Below, one piece after another: positions 28,563-36,886 of a stretch of DNA of 64,000 nucleotides. The first letter of the stretch is position 1, and each line of letters starts with the position of its first letter. The notes under the pieces were generated by a model. The model had not been told where the DNA came from. It worked only from the letters and a program-made list of their open reading frames with translations, and ran no database searches. The translations under genes were made by a program, and so were the position numbers. The stretch spans positions 310,001 to 374,000 of the forward strand of contig NZ_CP065800.1 of assembly GCF_023206215.1 (NCBI RefSeq). Direction: 5' to 3'. This DNA is from Butyrivibrio fibrisolvens (GTDB taxonomy: Bacteria > Bacillota > Clostridia > Lachnospirales > Lachnospiraceae).

Positions 28563-28659
28563 AAAAAAATCCGTTGCAAGGACGGGAATAAATCGTCGGG
28601 TCCGGCAATACCAAACAAGCGAACCCTAAGATCAAAACCAATCACACCCCTCAACGGAT
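28563..28659 (-). other. Structured leader RNA candidate before the M23 hydrolase
   Basis: The 136-nt gap between ftsX and the M23 gene folds as one closed unit on the minus strand. ATCCGTTG (28659-28652) pairs with CAACGGAT (28576-28569), immediately followed by T7. Inside are stems GGGTTC/GGACCC (with one G-U) and GACG/CGTC. It begins 17 nt after the ftsX stop and ends about 22 nt before the TTG start. It could be a terminator with a branched loop or an attenuator. I do not recognise a known class. Confidence 0.5.
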
Positions 28660-28676
28660 CTTACAGATTAATGAAC

Positions 28677-29579
28677 TTATACACTAAGATGTCTGCGCAC
28701 AGTGAATGCACTACCAAAGAAGCCAATACCTACTCCGATCAGCACTGAAATCGGAACAAGTGATTCATAAATATGCTGGACCGGCAAGAATGTCAGCAAG
28801 TTACTGAGTATAGAATAATGTGTTGTAATATACTCAACAACTTTATTATACAAAAAGTAAATAACGATAAGCGGAATAATAGATCCTATAATACCAATGA
28901 GAATACCCTCGATAACAAATGGCGCTCTGACAAAATAGTCAGTAGCACCTATGTATTTGGCAATAGTAATCTCTGATTTTCTTACTGATATACCTATCGT
29001 AACAGTATTACTTATAAGGAATACCGATACGCAAAGTAGTATCAATATGATTCCAACTGATATAAGAGCTATAAGCTTATTCATGCCACTAAGCGTAGAA
29101 GCTGTAATCTCTGATCTTCTGACTTCTCTTACAATATCCTGGTGACTTTCAAGATATGTGACAAGCGAAGGCTGAAGAGATACATCTGTCATATAAATCT
29201 GAAGATTGGCAGAATCTGCAAGAGGGTTTTCTGTAAAACCATCAGCATATTCTCCGAGATAATCTGTCTTAAAGCTCTCCCATGCCGCCTCAGCTGAGAT
29301 ATATTCTACCTTGCTGACCTCAGTTCTGTTCTGAATAGAGGACTGAAAAGCAAGTATCTGTTCTTCTGTAGTACCCTGTTTAAAAAATACTGTTACTGAA
29401 ACGCCTTCCTCAGCTGTCTTAACAATATTTGAAAAGTTAACAATTATCGAATAGAACATGCCAAGAAGGAAGAGACACGCAGCTATTGTTGCGATGGATG
29501 CAAGTGTATACCAGCGGTTTCTTGTCAGGTTACGGAAGCCCTGGCCTATTGTATAGAAAAAAGTACTAAAAATCCTCAT
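28677..29579 (-). CDS. ftsX: Cell division protein FtsX
   Basis: Permease-like subunit of the FtsEX complex, which transmits ATP hydrolysis in the cytoplasm to cell-wall hydrolases outside. The start at ATG 29579 (or the next codon, ATG 29576) is preferred over a longer frame; it overlaps ftsE by 14 nt. 300 residues: transmembrane helix near 22-43, an extracellular domain of about 110 residues, then three helices near 160-185, 215-240 and 265-290. It has the QGFRNLTRNRW start typical of FtsX. Confidence 0.95.
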   Translation of the reverse strand: MRIFSTFFYTIGQGFRNLTRNRWYTLASIATIAACLFLLGMFYSIIVNFSNIVKTAEEGVSVTVFFKQGTTEEQILAFQSSIQNRTEVSKVEYISAEAAWESFKTDYLGEYADGFTENPLADSANLQIYMTDVSLQPSLVTYLESHQDIVREVRRSEITASTLSGMNKLIALISVGIILILLCVSVFLISNTVTIGISVRKSEITIAKYIGATDYFVRAPFVIEGILIGIIGSIIPLIVIYFLYNKVVEYITTHYSILSNLLTFLPVQHIYESLVPISVLIGVGIGFFGSAFTVRRHLSV

Positions 29580-30303
29580 CATCGATATATACGCCCTTCT
29601 CAGCGTCGTCAACTATGACGCCTTTTTTCATTGTAATAACACGCTTCTGCATTGCATTAACGATCTCACGGTTATGAGTAACCATAACTATGGTCGTTCC
29701 ATTTTCATTGATCTTCTCAAGCAGCTTCATGATCTCCCATGAAGTATTGGGATCAAGATTACCAGTAGGCTCATCCGCAAGAAGGATAGTTGGTTTATTA
29801 ACAAGTGCTCTAGCAAGCGCAACACGCTGCTGCTCACCTCCGGAGAGCTGAGTTACTTTATTTTTATATTTGCCGGCAAGACCAACTGTTGCCAGAATCT
29901 TTGGTACATTTCTGCGAATCTCACTTCCCGGTTTCTGGATGATATGCTGGGCAAATGCCACATTCTCATATACGTTCCTATCAGGAAGCAGTCTGAAATC
30001 CTGGAATACTATGCCGAGATTACGGCGGAACTTCGGTATCTTACGATGCCTTATATGATTCAGGTTGTATCCCATTACCGTGATATCACCCTCTGTAGCA
30101 GTGAGCTCACGTAGAAGAAGCTTTATAAGTGTAGACTTACCTGAACCGGAATCTCCTACTATAAATACAAATTCGCCCTTTTTGATGTGAAGTGAGATTC
30201 CATCAAGGGCCGGAGATCCGGTTGTATAGGATTTAGTCACATTCTCAAGTGTTATTATTTCATCGCTGGGGATTCGTCTCCTCTTTCTCCGCGCTTTTTC
30301 CAT
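29566..30303 (-). CDS. ftsE: Cell division ATP-binding protein FtsE
   Basis: ABC ATPase partner of FtsX. 245 residues. Walker A GDSGSGKST near 50-58, signature LSGGEQQRVALARAL near 150-164, Walker B ILLADEPTGNLDP near 171-183, and switch histidine in MVTHNRE. A basic N-terminal stretch (KARRKRRR) of about 15 residues precedes the domain and is longer than usual. First gene of the ftsE-ftsX-M23-ctpA run; the gap to the PucR-type regulator upstream is 60 nt. Confidence 0.96.
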   Translation of the reverse strand: MEKARRKRRRIPSDEIITLENVTKSYTTGSPALDGISLHIKKGEFVFIVGDSGSGKSTLIKLLLRELTATEGDITVMGYNLNHIRHRKIPKFRRNLGIVFQDFRLLPDRNVYENVAFAQHIIQKPGSEIRRNVPKILATVGLAGKYKNKVTQLSGGEQQRVALARALVNKPTILLADEPTGNLDPNTSWEIMKLLEKINENGTTIVMVTHNREIVNAMQKRVITMKKGVIVDDAEKGVYIDDEDF

Positions 30304-30363
30304 CCATAGTCCTTCCCATAAGTCCCGCAGCTTCTACTCGCCATATGCAAACGGACTTATTAT

Positions 30364-31452
30364 TTAATATTCAAACTTTTCCATGTATTTCATGTATTTA
30401 ACAACCATAAGTGCGATCTTGAAAGTAATAGCATCTTCAAAGATACGAAGATCAAGTCCTGTACTCTTCTGAAGCTTGTCCAGACGATATACAAGAGTAT
30501 TACGATGTATGAAAAGCTGTCTTGATGTTTCGGATACGTTAAGGTTATTCTCAAAGAATTTATCGATAGTAACAAGAGTCTCTTCATCAAAATCATCAGG
30601 ATTCTTGCCACCAAAAATCTCTTTAATGAACATCTTGCAAAGAGGTATAGGCAGCTGATATATAAGTCTTCCTATTCCAAGTTCACCATAGCTTATTACT
30701 TTACGGCCTTCGAAGAAGATCTTGCCGACATCAAGAGCCATCTTGGCTTCCTTGTAGGAACGGCTGACTTCCTTGATCTCTTTGACTGTAGTACCTACAG
30801 CAATACGCACTCCCTTAAGGCCATCCTTCTCGAGTTCCTGAGCAAGGCCTGATGCAAACTTACTGATCTCAGATGGAGAGTCCATAGATGACACATCCTT
30901 GACGATGATGACATTATCCTCATCTACTTCTGTAACGAAGTCATCGCCTGTAGAGCCAATATGAGTCCTTGTAATCTCAAGCGCTCCTGCATCTCTTCCA
31001 TTGTCAGACTCCATGATCATAGTAACTCTAGGAGAATCAGACTGAATATGAAGCTTCTTGGCACGTGAATAGATATCAACAAGCAGCAGGTTATCAAGAA
31101 GGAGGTTCTTGATGAAGTTGTCCTTGTCAAAACGCTCTTTATAGGCTACAAGCAAGCTCTGAAGCTGGAATGCAATCATCTTGCCCAGCATATAGATATT
31201 CTCACCGCTACCCTTTGCGATCAGAATATATTCAAGCTGCTGCTCATCATATATTTTAAAATACTGCTGACCCTGAATTTCCTGAGAATCTGCAGGAGAT
31301 GCTACAAACTCTCTTGCGGAAACAGATACATCTGCTGCCTCTGCCAGTGTAGATGCAACCTCTTTGCCGTCGACATCAAGTACGCAAAGCTCAACATGAG
31401 CGATGTTCTTAAGGCCGTCAATAGTATTCTGTAATATCTGATTTGAAATCAT
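30364..31452 (-). CDS. PucR/CdaR-type helix-turn-helix regulator
   Basis: Putative transcription factor of 362 residues. The C-terminal PucR helix-turn-helix is clear near 310-345: NNLNVSETSRQLFIHRNTLVYRL followed by KLQKSTGLDL. The middle contains a GGDEF-like PucR segment (ISYGELGIGRLIYQLP). The N-terminal ~120 residues look like a sensor domain (VELCVLDVDGKEVAST). The family includes the sugar-diacid regulator, unrelated to the cyclic-di-AMP CdaR above. The ligand is unknown. It is upstream of ftsE on the same strand and divergent from yjfB. Confidence 0.85.
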   Translation of the reverse strand: MISNQILQNTIDGLKNIAHVELCVLDVDGKEVASTLAEAADVSVSAREFVASPADSQEIQGQQYFKIYDEQQLEYILIAKGSGENIYMLGKMIAFQLQSLLVAYKERFDKDNFIKNLLLDNLLLVDIYSRAKKLHIQSDSPRVTMIMESDNGRDAGALEITRTHIGSTGDDFVTEVDEDNVIIVKDVSSMDSPSEISKFASGLAQELEKDGLKGVRIAVGTTVKEIKEVSRSYKEAKMALDVGKIFFEGRKVISYGELGIGRLIYQLPIPLCKMFIKEIFGGKNPDDFDEETLVTIDKFFENNLNVSETSRQLFIHRNTLVYRLDKLQKSTGLDLRIFEDAITFKIALMVVKYMKYMEKFEY

Positions 31453-31652
31453 TTATGAAGTGCCCCTTTCATTTCACAAGATTGGATATTTGCCCCCTTG
31501 CTATATTGTAAAGCACTTTAGTGAAAAAATCCATAATTACATAGCGATTTTTTGTGAATAATTAATAGCTAACGCGCCTTTTTATCAATTGGGGGTGTGA
31601 AAAGCAATTTAAGTCCTATAAAATTGCACAAAAAAATTATTATATATCATTT

Positions 31653-31681
31653 TTCACACTTTCGTGTCCGATATTTATAAT
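31653..31681 (+). promoter_or_regulatory. Predicted promoter of yjfB
   Basis: TTCACA, 17-nt spacer, perfect TATAAT. A TCCGATAT inside the spacer resembles the sigma-D (flagellar) minus-10 element but no TAAA sits at the right distance. Confidence 0.55.
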
Positions 31682-31734
31682 AAGATACAGACGATTATGC
31701 CTGTGTCATTACCACACAAGGAGGTGAGGTGTAT

Positions 31735-31932
31735 ATGGATATTGCATCACTATCTACCGCGCTATCCATGAGCAAACTTCAAAACGACTTTGGCGTAGCG
31801 ATGTTTGCAAAACAGCTGGATACCTATCAAGACATGGGAGCAGCAATGACGCAGTCCCTCGACGAAATAGGTAAACAGATGGAATTATCTGTCAACCCCG
31901 GTGTAGGCAGCAATATTGACCTTTCTGTATGA
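31735..31932 (+). CDS. YjfB family putative motility protein
   Basis: Small protein of 65 residues. It begins MDIASLSTALSMSKLQNDFG and has a helical Met/Gln-rich middle, matching the YjfB family of Firmicutes, which is associated with motility but has no firm molecular role. ATG 31735 has AAGGAGG 10 nt upstream; a GTG two codons earlier is only 4 nt from that box. Single-gene unit with its own promoter and a strong terminator, divergent from the PucR-type gene. Confidence 0.85.
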   Translation: MDIASLSTALSMSKLQNDFGVAMFAKQLDTYQDMGAAMTQSLDEIGKQMELSVNPGVGSNIDLSV

Positions 31933-31961
31933 TAATATCATCAAAAGTCAGTAAAGCGTAG

Positions 31962-31992
31962 GCACGGCAACAATTGTTGCCGTGCTTTTTTG
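31962..31992 (+). terminator. Terminator after yjfB
   Basis: Perfect 24-nt palindrome 31962-31985 (GCACGGCAACAA and its complement) followed by T6. Could also serve the converging cvfB on the minus strand less well. Confidence 0.9.
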
Positions 31993-31996
31993 TTTA

Positions 31997-32845
31997 TTAG
32001 TCAGCTTTATCAGTCTTTCTTATTCCTCTTTCGAAGATCTCGATCTTACCTTCTTTAAGAAGTCTTCCAACTGCACGTTTAAATTCATTTTTGCTCATTG
32101 ACATCTTGTCCCTTATTATATCAGGGCTTGCCTTATCGGTAAAAGGAAGCACTCCGTTATAAGCATCGATTTCTTCCAGGATCTTCTTTGCATCTATATC
32201 CATCTGTTCGAGAGTCTTCTCTCTGATGCTAAGAGTGAGCTTGCCATCATCTCTTACTGATATGACTCTGGCTCCCACGATATCTCCTATCTGTATGTCG
32301 CCATACAGTTCCTTTTTAGGAATAAGCGCCGAATACTTATCATCTATAGCTACAAAAGCTCCGAAGTTATCGCTCATCTCATAGACAACGCCTGTAACAC
32401 GGTCATCCTTCTTATAAGGGCTGTCAGTGCTAAGATACTCATATACATTCATGGTAACGCACAGACGGCTTGATTTGTCTATATAAAGGGCACAGAGTAC
32501 TTCTTCTCCCTTTCTCACCCTTCTTGTCTGTTCATGGAACGGAAGAAGTACATCCTTCTCAAGTCCCCAGTCCATGAATGCTCCTATCTTACCAACGTCT
32601 GTTACAGTCAGTCTGCCAACCTGATGAAGCATGAGCTTTGGCTCAGTAACAGTAGATATAAGCCTGTCATCGGAATCCTTATACAGGAACACCTCAAGCT
32701 TATCTCCGAGCTTTACATCCTTTGGCACCTGTTTCTTGGGAAGAAGAACTCTTTCACTTCCGTCAGTTCCCTCTTCTGCAAGATATATACCAAAATCCAC
32801 TTTTTTTGTAACTACAAGAGTTTGTTTTTCACCTAAATTAAACAT
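31997..32845 (-). CDS. cvfB: CvfB/YitL-like S1 RNA-binding protein
   Basis: RNA-binding protein of the CvfB family (virulence and RNA-turnover regulator in staphylococci). ATG 32845 is preferred: an AAAAGG box lies 9 nt before it, while the earlier ATG at 32854 abuts that box. 282 residues: two to three S1-type OB folds (VDFGIYLAEEG near 14, GKIGAFMDWGLEKDVLLPF near 85-103, DNFGAFVAIDDKYSALIP near 152) and a C-terminal winged helix (MSKNEFKRAVGRLLKEGKIE). It overlaps the thioesterase gene by 8 nt. Confidence 0.88.
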   Translation of the reverse strand: MFNLGEKQTLVVTKKVDFGIYLAEEGTDGSERVLLPKKQVPKDVKLGDKLEVFLYKDSDDRLISTVTEPKLMLHQVGRLTVTDVGKIGAFMDWGLEKDVLLPFHEQTRRVRKGEEVLCALYIDKSSRLCVTMNVYEYLSTDSPYKKDDRVTGVVYEMSDNFGAFVAIDDKYSALIPKKELYGDIQIGDIVGARVISVRDDGKLTLSIREKTLEQMDIDAKKILEEIDAYNGVLPFTDKASPDIIRDKMSMSKNEFKRAVGRLLKEGKIEIFERGIRKTDKAD

Positions 32846-33605
32846 TTCTTTCATCCTTTTTCAAACTTGTCACTTCGACAATACTATACGCTTTACCACT
32901 TCCATCATTCAAAGAAACTGTATATACAACAGATCCGTCTTTGTCTTGAGTGCTGCATACAGGATATATCGTATCTCCAAGATGTGCCTGCATCCTGTAC
33001 TCAGCTCGTATCCTGCTGATAACAGGGATTTTTTTGTCATTGCCATCAAGAAGTCTCATACAATCTTTAGCCATGTTTATATACTGATTGTTATTAACAT
33101 GCTGATTGGTATCAAGATGAAAAGGCTGTACTATTATCTCGTTTAAAGTTCTGATATTTCCATCCGTGGGAAAGGATATCTTTCTGCCCTGATAGTCCAT
33201 GGGAAGCTTTTCAGAAATTTTATATCCTTCTAACATCTTAGATGTTACTTTTACAGGAGTGCCTTTTTCTATATTGATCAGAGCCCATACAGAATTGGCT
33301 ATCGCAAGGCGTTCGCCTTCCAATGTGTCCATATAGAAATTTCTACAACCTACAAAGCCCTTTATATCATAGGGAATAGTTCCGATTATGACGTTCTCGC
33401 CAAGTTTTGGATATCTTATAATATCGACCTGCCATGAGTTTATCACCCATGCAGCATTCATCTCGTCAAGATATTCAAGACCTATTCCAAGATCTTCCGA
33501 CTGGAATGTGGAACAGTCCTGAAAATAATTCATAAGGGCCTCCGTAGACAGGAAGCCCTGAGAGTTCAGTTCACTATATCTTATTCTGGAATTAAAAGTA
33601 TACAT
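32838..33605 (-). CDS. Acyl-ACP thioesterase
   Basis: Hydrolyses acyl-ACP to release free fatty acid. 255 residues, double hot-dog fold. N-terminal hot dog includes LSTEALMNYFQDCSTFQSEDLG near 19-40 and AAWVINSWQVDI; the C-terminal one has the catalytic HLDTNQHVNNNQYI segment near 165-178, with the Asp, Asn and His expected for FatA/FatB-like bacterial enzymes. No fatty-acid synthesis genes are nearby. It overlaps cvfB and lies 31 nt after the DUF5722 gene. Confidence 0.9.
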   Translation of the reverse strand: MYTFNSRIRYSELNSQGFLSTEALMNYFQDCSTFQSEDLGIGLEYLDEMNAAWVINSWQVDIIRYPKLGENVIIGTIPYDIKGFVGCRNFYMDTLEGERLAIANSVWALINIEKGTPVKVTSKMLEGYKISEKLPMDYQGRKISFPTDGNIRTLNEIIVQPFHLDTNQHVNNNQYINMAKDCMRLLDGNDKKIPVISRIRAEYRMQAHLGDTIYPVCSTQDKDGSVVYTVSLNDGSGKAYSIVEVTSLKKDERNV

Positions 33606-33636
33606 AAAGTTTATCCGTCAAATTAAAAAACATCAA

Positions 33637-35247
33637 TTATCTCTTTACAATTATTGAGTTTAGATCTGTAACACCGATAGTTGCTGCTGCTGCATTAATA
33701 TACTGCTGAGCATTTGGTCCGTCAAGGTTCTGATAATATGCATAAGCCTGCTTGTGAGTACCTCTTGAAGATACAAGTCCAAGAGCAAGTCCCTGTGCCA
33801 GCTCAGCAGAAGCATCCATCTCTTTGTTATAAATGAAAGCATCTATATACTGGTTGTTCATAGCGACTTCATAAGCATATGTGATAGCAGCTGCCTGAAC
33901 AGCCTCACCGGCTGTAGAGCTATATCCAACTTCACTGCAGATTATGGATCTGACCTGTCCGTTAGGAGCCTTGAATGTAGGTGTGCACATATAGTCTGTT
34001 ACAACTTCTACGTTCTGCATAGCTACATATGGTGAAGAAATATCATGTGTCACATACTTAGATGAGTTAGCCCATGCATAGCTGTTGGTAAGAGGTACAT
34101 CATAAGGATGAACCGCAAGTGACCAGTCTATATTGCCCTCAGATGAAATATATGAGTTAAAAATATCAAGGTACTCTTTACCTGCATAATATCTGTTAGG
34201 TTCATTGGTTGATGCCCACATCTGATCTATACAGGTATATACATTGGCATTGGCATTCTGTGACTTGATGGCATTGTAGAATACCCTGAATGCATTGGCA
34301 TTCTGTACTGTATATGTTGTTACATCCACATTGGACATATAGTTCCAAAGGTATCTTGCATTGATCTCATTACCTATTACGAAGTTATCTATCTGACCAA
34401 GTCCCTGATTACTGTATCTTGAAGCAAGGAATGAACCGATAGCCGCAAGGAGCTCTACGCCTGCCTGATCAGCTGCGTTATAAGCATAATATGAATGTCC
34501 TGCTGACCTTGAGAGCGGATTGATAGATGTAAGATCTGCATGCCAGTCATTCAAAAGAACCATCGTACAGGAGATACCATTTTGCTTAAACATGGATATA
34601 AGCCAGTCATAAGCCTGTACAGTTCCTGCATTAAATGAATATGTCTTGCCGTTGTAATTGTATGTTATCTGGGCACCGCTCTTATTAAGGAGCTGTGACA
34701 TAAGAAGGTTGTATGAGCACTGATCGATCCCAAGTGTTACGATATCTCCTGAGTGAATCATTGTAGACTCAGGTATGATACCCTTCTTACCTGCCTGTAC
34801 TCTTGCAACTGTATGTGTAGCCACAGCCTCAGGATTTGTAATATAAGCAGCATTACTAACCTGAGTCATGACTCCGCTTTGAGAAGTAGCAACTACAAAT
34901 TTCTTGTAGAGCATGGAATTTGCGGAATTATTATTAAGAGCAACGGTAAAAGTTGCAGATGTTCCTACTGCTGCACTGGCAACCTCTGTTCCTTTAACAC
35001 CTGTATCATATACATTCTGCGCATAGAGATGATATAGACCATCAGCACTGGACGGAACACTGGAAGTAGTCGCCTTAATGACTACATTGGAACCACTGAT
35101 ACTGGCGCTAAGTGATACAAGACCATCAGCTTCGACCTTAATACAAGCACTGTCTGTATATATCACAGACATAACTACAAGTGCTATGCACAAAAGTGCA
35201 CAGATACACCTTTTAACCCCTACAACAAATCTGTTGTTCCCCTTCAT
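33637..35247 (-). CDS. Secreted DUF5722-like protein
   Basis: 536 residues with an N-terminal signal segment (about 10-30, ICALLCIALVVMSVIY) and an Ig-like Ser/Thr/Ala/Val-rich domain to ~130. The rest resembles the DUF5722 family and a TIM-barrel glycosidase: AYDWLISMFKQNGI, IDNFVIGNEINARYLWNY with NE near 285, and CSEVGYSS with E near 433, which would fit an acid/base and nucleophile pair. Enzyme activity is inference; the family is uncharacterised. No anchor motif is seen at the C-terminus (ends IIVKR). Confidence 0.7.
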   Translation of the reverse strand: MKGNNRFVVGVKRCICALLCIALVVMSVIYTDSACIKVEADGLVSLSASISGSNVVIKATTSSVPSSADGLYHLYAQNVYDTGVKGTEVASAAVGTSATFTVALNNNSANSMLYKKFVVATSQSGVMTQVSNAAYITNPEAVATHTVARVQAGKKGIIPESTMIHSGDIVTLGIDQCSYNLLMSQLLNKSGAQITYNYNGKTYSFNAGTVQAYDWLISMFKQNGISCTMVLLNDWHADLTSINPLSRSAGHSYYAYNAADQAGVELLAAIGSFLASRYSNQGLGQIDNFVIGNEINARYLWNYMSNVDVTTYTVQNANAFRVFYNAIKSQNANANVYTCIDQMWASTNEPNRYYAGKEYLDIFNSYISSEGNIDWSLAVHPYDVPLTNSYAWANSSKYVTHDISSPYVAMQNVEVVTDYMCTPTFKAPNGQVRSIICSEVGYSSTAGEAVQAAAITYAYEVAMNNQYIDAFIYNKEMDASAELAQGLALGLVSSRGTHKQAYAYYQNLDGPNAQQYINAAAATIGVTDLNSIIVKR

Positions 35248-35323
35248 AATAATCTCCTTAATTATTTAGTCGCATAACATCATTGTAATGCGCGGCACTT
35301 ATTTCATTATACAGGAAAAGTAG

Positions 35324-35362
35324 GCAAAAAGAAAAGCTCTACAGTAAAATAACTGCAGAGCT
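35324..35362 (-). terminator. Terminator after tRNA-Gln
   Basis: Minus strand AGCTCT/AGAGCT and CAGT/ACTG stem with a TATTTT loop, followed by TTTCTTTTT. Confidence 0.85.
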
Positions 35363-35375
35363 TCTATCTAACAAG

Positions 35376-35448
35376 CTGGGCTAGCAGGATTCGAACCTGC
35401 GAAGTGACGGAGTCAGAGTCCGTTGCCTTACCGCTTGGCGATAGCCCA
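35376..35448 (-). tRNA. tRNA-Gln(CUG)
   Basis: Minus strand cloverleaf of 73 nt. Acceptor TGGGCTA pairs with TAGCCCA, discriminator G. D arm contains CCAAGCGGTAAGG; anticodon arm ACGGA-CTCTGAC-TCCGT gives anticodon CTG; T arm GCAGG-TTCGAATC-CCTGC type. The 3' CCA is not encoded. It has its own promoter and terminator, a single-gene unit. CUG is the less common glutamine anticodon to be encoded alone; a UUG partner is expected elsewhere. Confidence 0.95.
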
Positions 35449-35461
35449 TCGACAAGATAAA

Positions 35462-35490
35462 AGTATACGCACTTCTATCCACTCTGTCAA
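35462..35490 (-). promoter_or_regulatory. tRNA-Gln promoter
   Basis: Consensus TTGACA, 17-nt spacer, TATACT on the minus strand, 14 nt before the tRNA 5' end. Confidence 0.85.
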
Positions 35491-35519
35491 CAGTTTTTTT
35501 AACGATTTTTTATAATCGG

Positions 35520-35549
35520 AAATCCGCGTTAAGAAATTAACGCAGATTT
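35520..35549 (-). terminator. Hairpin over the stop codon of the U32 gene
   Basis: Minus strand ATC-t-GCGTTAA, 4-nt loop, TTAACGC-g-GAT, then TTTCC. The stem includes the stop codon. The T tract is short, so termination may be weak. Confidence 0.4.
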
Positions 35550-36790
35550 CCATTCTGAGGCGCATGAATCCTAAGGATATCACCCGCTTCAGGAACTGTT
35601 TCAAGTTCGATATCAATAAGCTGCTGAGGATGAGGAGCAGATTCCTGCTGGGTGCCATCTTCTGCAAATATAGCTTTGACAAGAGTTTCGATATCTCTTC
35701 CATCAGGCTTCATGATCTCTATAGTCTCGCCTACAGAGAATTTATTCCTCTGTTCAAGACGGGCAAGTCCCTTGTCATTTATACTGTCAACTATGCCAAG
35801 ATATGTGTATTCATTGACATATGTATTACTATCATAGATCTGTGACTCCTCAGAAGGCTTACCAAAATAAAAGCCCGTTGTAAACTGCCTGTAGGTACAT
35901 CTGGCAATTTCATCCTGGTACCATGGCATATTAGCACGATACTTCTCTTCAGATTCAAGATAATCATCAATAGCTTTTCTGTAAGTGCGGGCAACAGTAG
36001 CAACATAGAGTGCTGTCTTCATACGTCCTTCGATCTTGAAGGAATTGATGCCTGCATCTATAAGTTCCGGAATATGCTCTATCATGCACAGATCCTTAGA
36101 GTTGAATATAAATGTACCTCTTTCATTCTCATATACGGGAAGATATTCACCCGGCCTTGATTCTTCAACAACTGCATATTTCCATCTGCATGGATGTGTG
36201 CAGGCACCGTGATTGGCATCGCGGCCTGTGAAGTAGTTGGACAAAAGGCATCTTCCGGAGTAAGAGATACACATTGCTCCGTGGATAAAAGATTCTATCT
36301 CAAGATCATCAGGTATATTAGCTCTGATCTCTTTGATCTCTGCCAGAGACAGTTCTCTTGCTGCTACAACACGCTTAGCACCAAGGTTATACCAGAACTT
36401 ATAAGTCTCATAGTTGGTATTATTGGCCTGAGTTGATACATGAATCTCTATTTCAGGGCATATCCTTCTAGCCATCATAAACATTCCAGGATCTGCTATT
36501 ATAAGCGCATCCGGACCTATTTCCTTAAGTTCGTGAAAATACTCTTCTGCACCCTTAAGGTCATAGTTATGAGCCAGGATATTGGCAGTTACATGAACAT
36601 GGACACCATGATCATGAGCATATTTCACGCCGGCAATCATATCTTCTTTGGAGAAGTTTCTGGCTTTGGCACGAAGGCTGAAAGCTTCTCCGCCGATATA
36701 AACGGCATCGGCCCCATAATTAACAGCAGTCTTTAAAACTTCAAGGCTGCTGGCAGGTATCAGTAATTCAGGTTTCTTTACTTTGTTCAT
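35537..36790 (-). CDS. Peptidase U32 family protein, TrhP-like
   Basis: Likely prephenate-dependent tRNA hydroxylation enzyme rather than a protease. 417 residues. N-terminal TIM-barrel-like part begins KPELLIPASSLEVLKTAVNYGADAVYIGGEAFSLR, followed by the family signature region ESFIHGAMCISYSGRCLLSNY near 170-190 with Cys residues, then RDANHGACTHPCRWKY near 197-212, a four-Cys set that could bind an Fe-S cluster. Short C-terminal OB-like domain. It follows the trmR methyltransferase by 96 nt; TrhP and TrmR act in order to make 5-methoxyuridine at tRNA position 34 in Bacillus. Confidence 0.85.
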   Translation of the reverse strand: MNKVKKPELLIPASSLEVLKTAVNYGADAVYIGGEAFSLRAKARNFSKEDMIAGVKYAHDHGVHVHVTANILAHNYDLKGAEEYFHELKEIGPDALIIADPGMFMMARRICPEIEIHVSTQANNTNYETYKFWYNLGAKRVVAARELSLAEIKEIRANIPDDLEIESFIHGAMCISYSGRCLLSNYFTGRDANHGACTHPCRWKYAVVEESRPGEYLPVYENERGTFIFNSKDLCMIEHIPELIDAGINSFKIEGRMKTALYVATVARTYRKAIDDYLESEEKYRANMPWYQDEIARCTYRQFTTGFYFGKPSEESQIYDSNTYVNEYTYLGIVDSINDKGLARLEQRNKFSVGETIEIMKPDGRDIETLVKAIFAEDGTQQESAPHPQQLIDIELETVPEAGDILRIHAPQNGNLR

Positions 36791-36886
36791 TTACTTCTTC
36801 TTTCTATAAAAAACAAAAACACACTACAAAACCATATTTATCTAAAATATATAAATATAGCCTTTTTATATACCCTCAAGTATGAT

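Noticed and set aside
28563..28659. Cyclic-di-AMP (ydaO) riboswitch in front of the M23 gene
   Set aside because: Attractive from context, but the element is shorter than that class and I could not find its conserved core; left as an unassigned fold.
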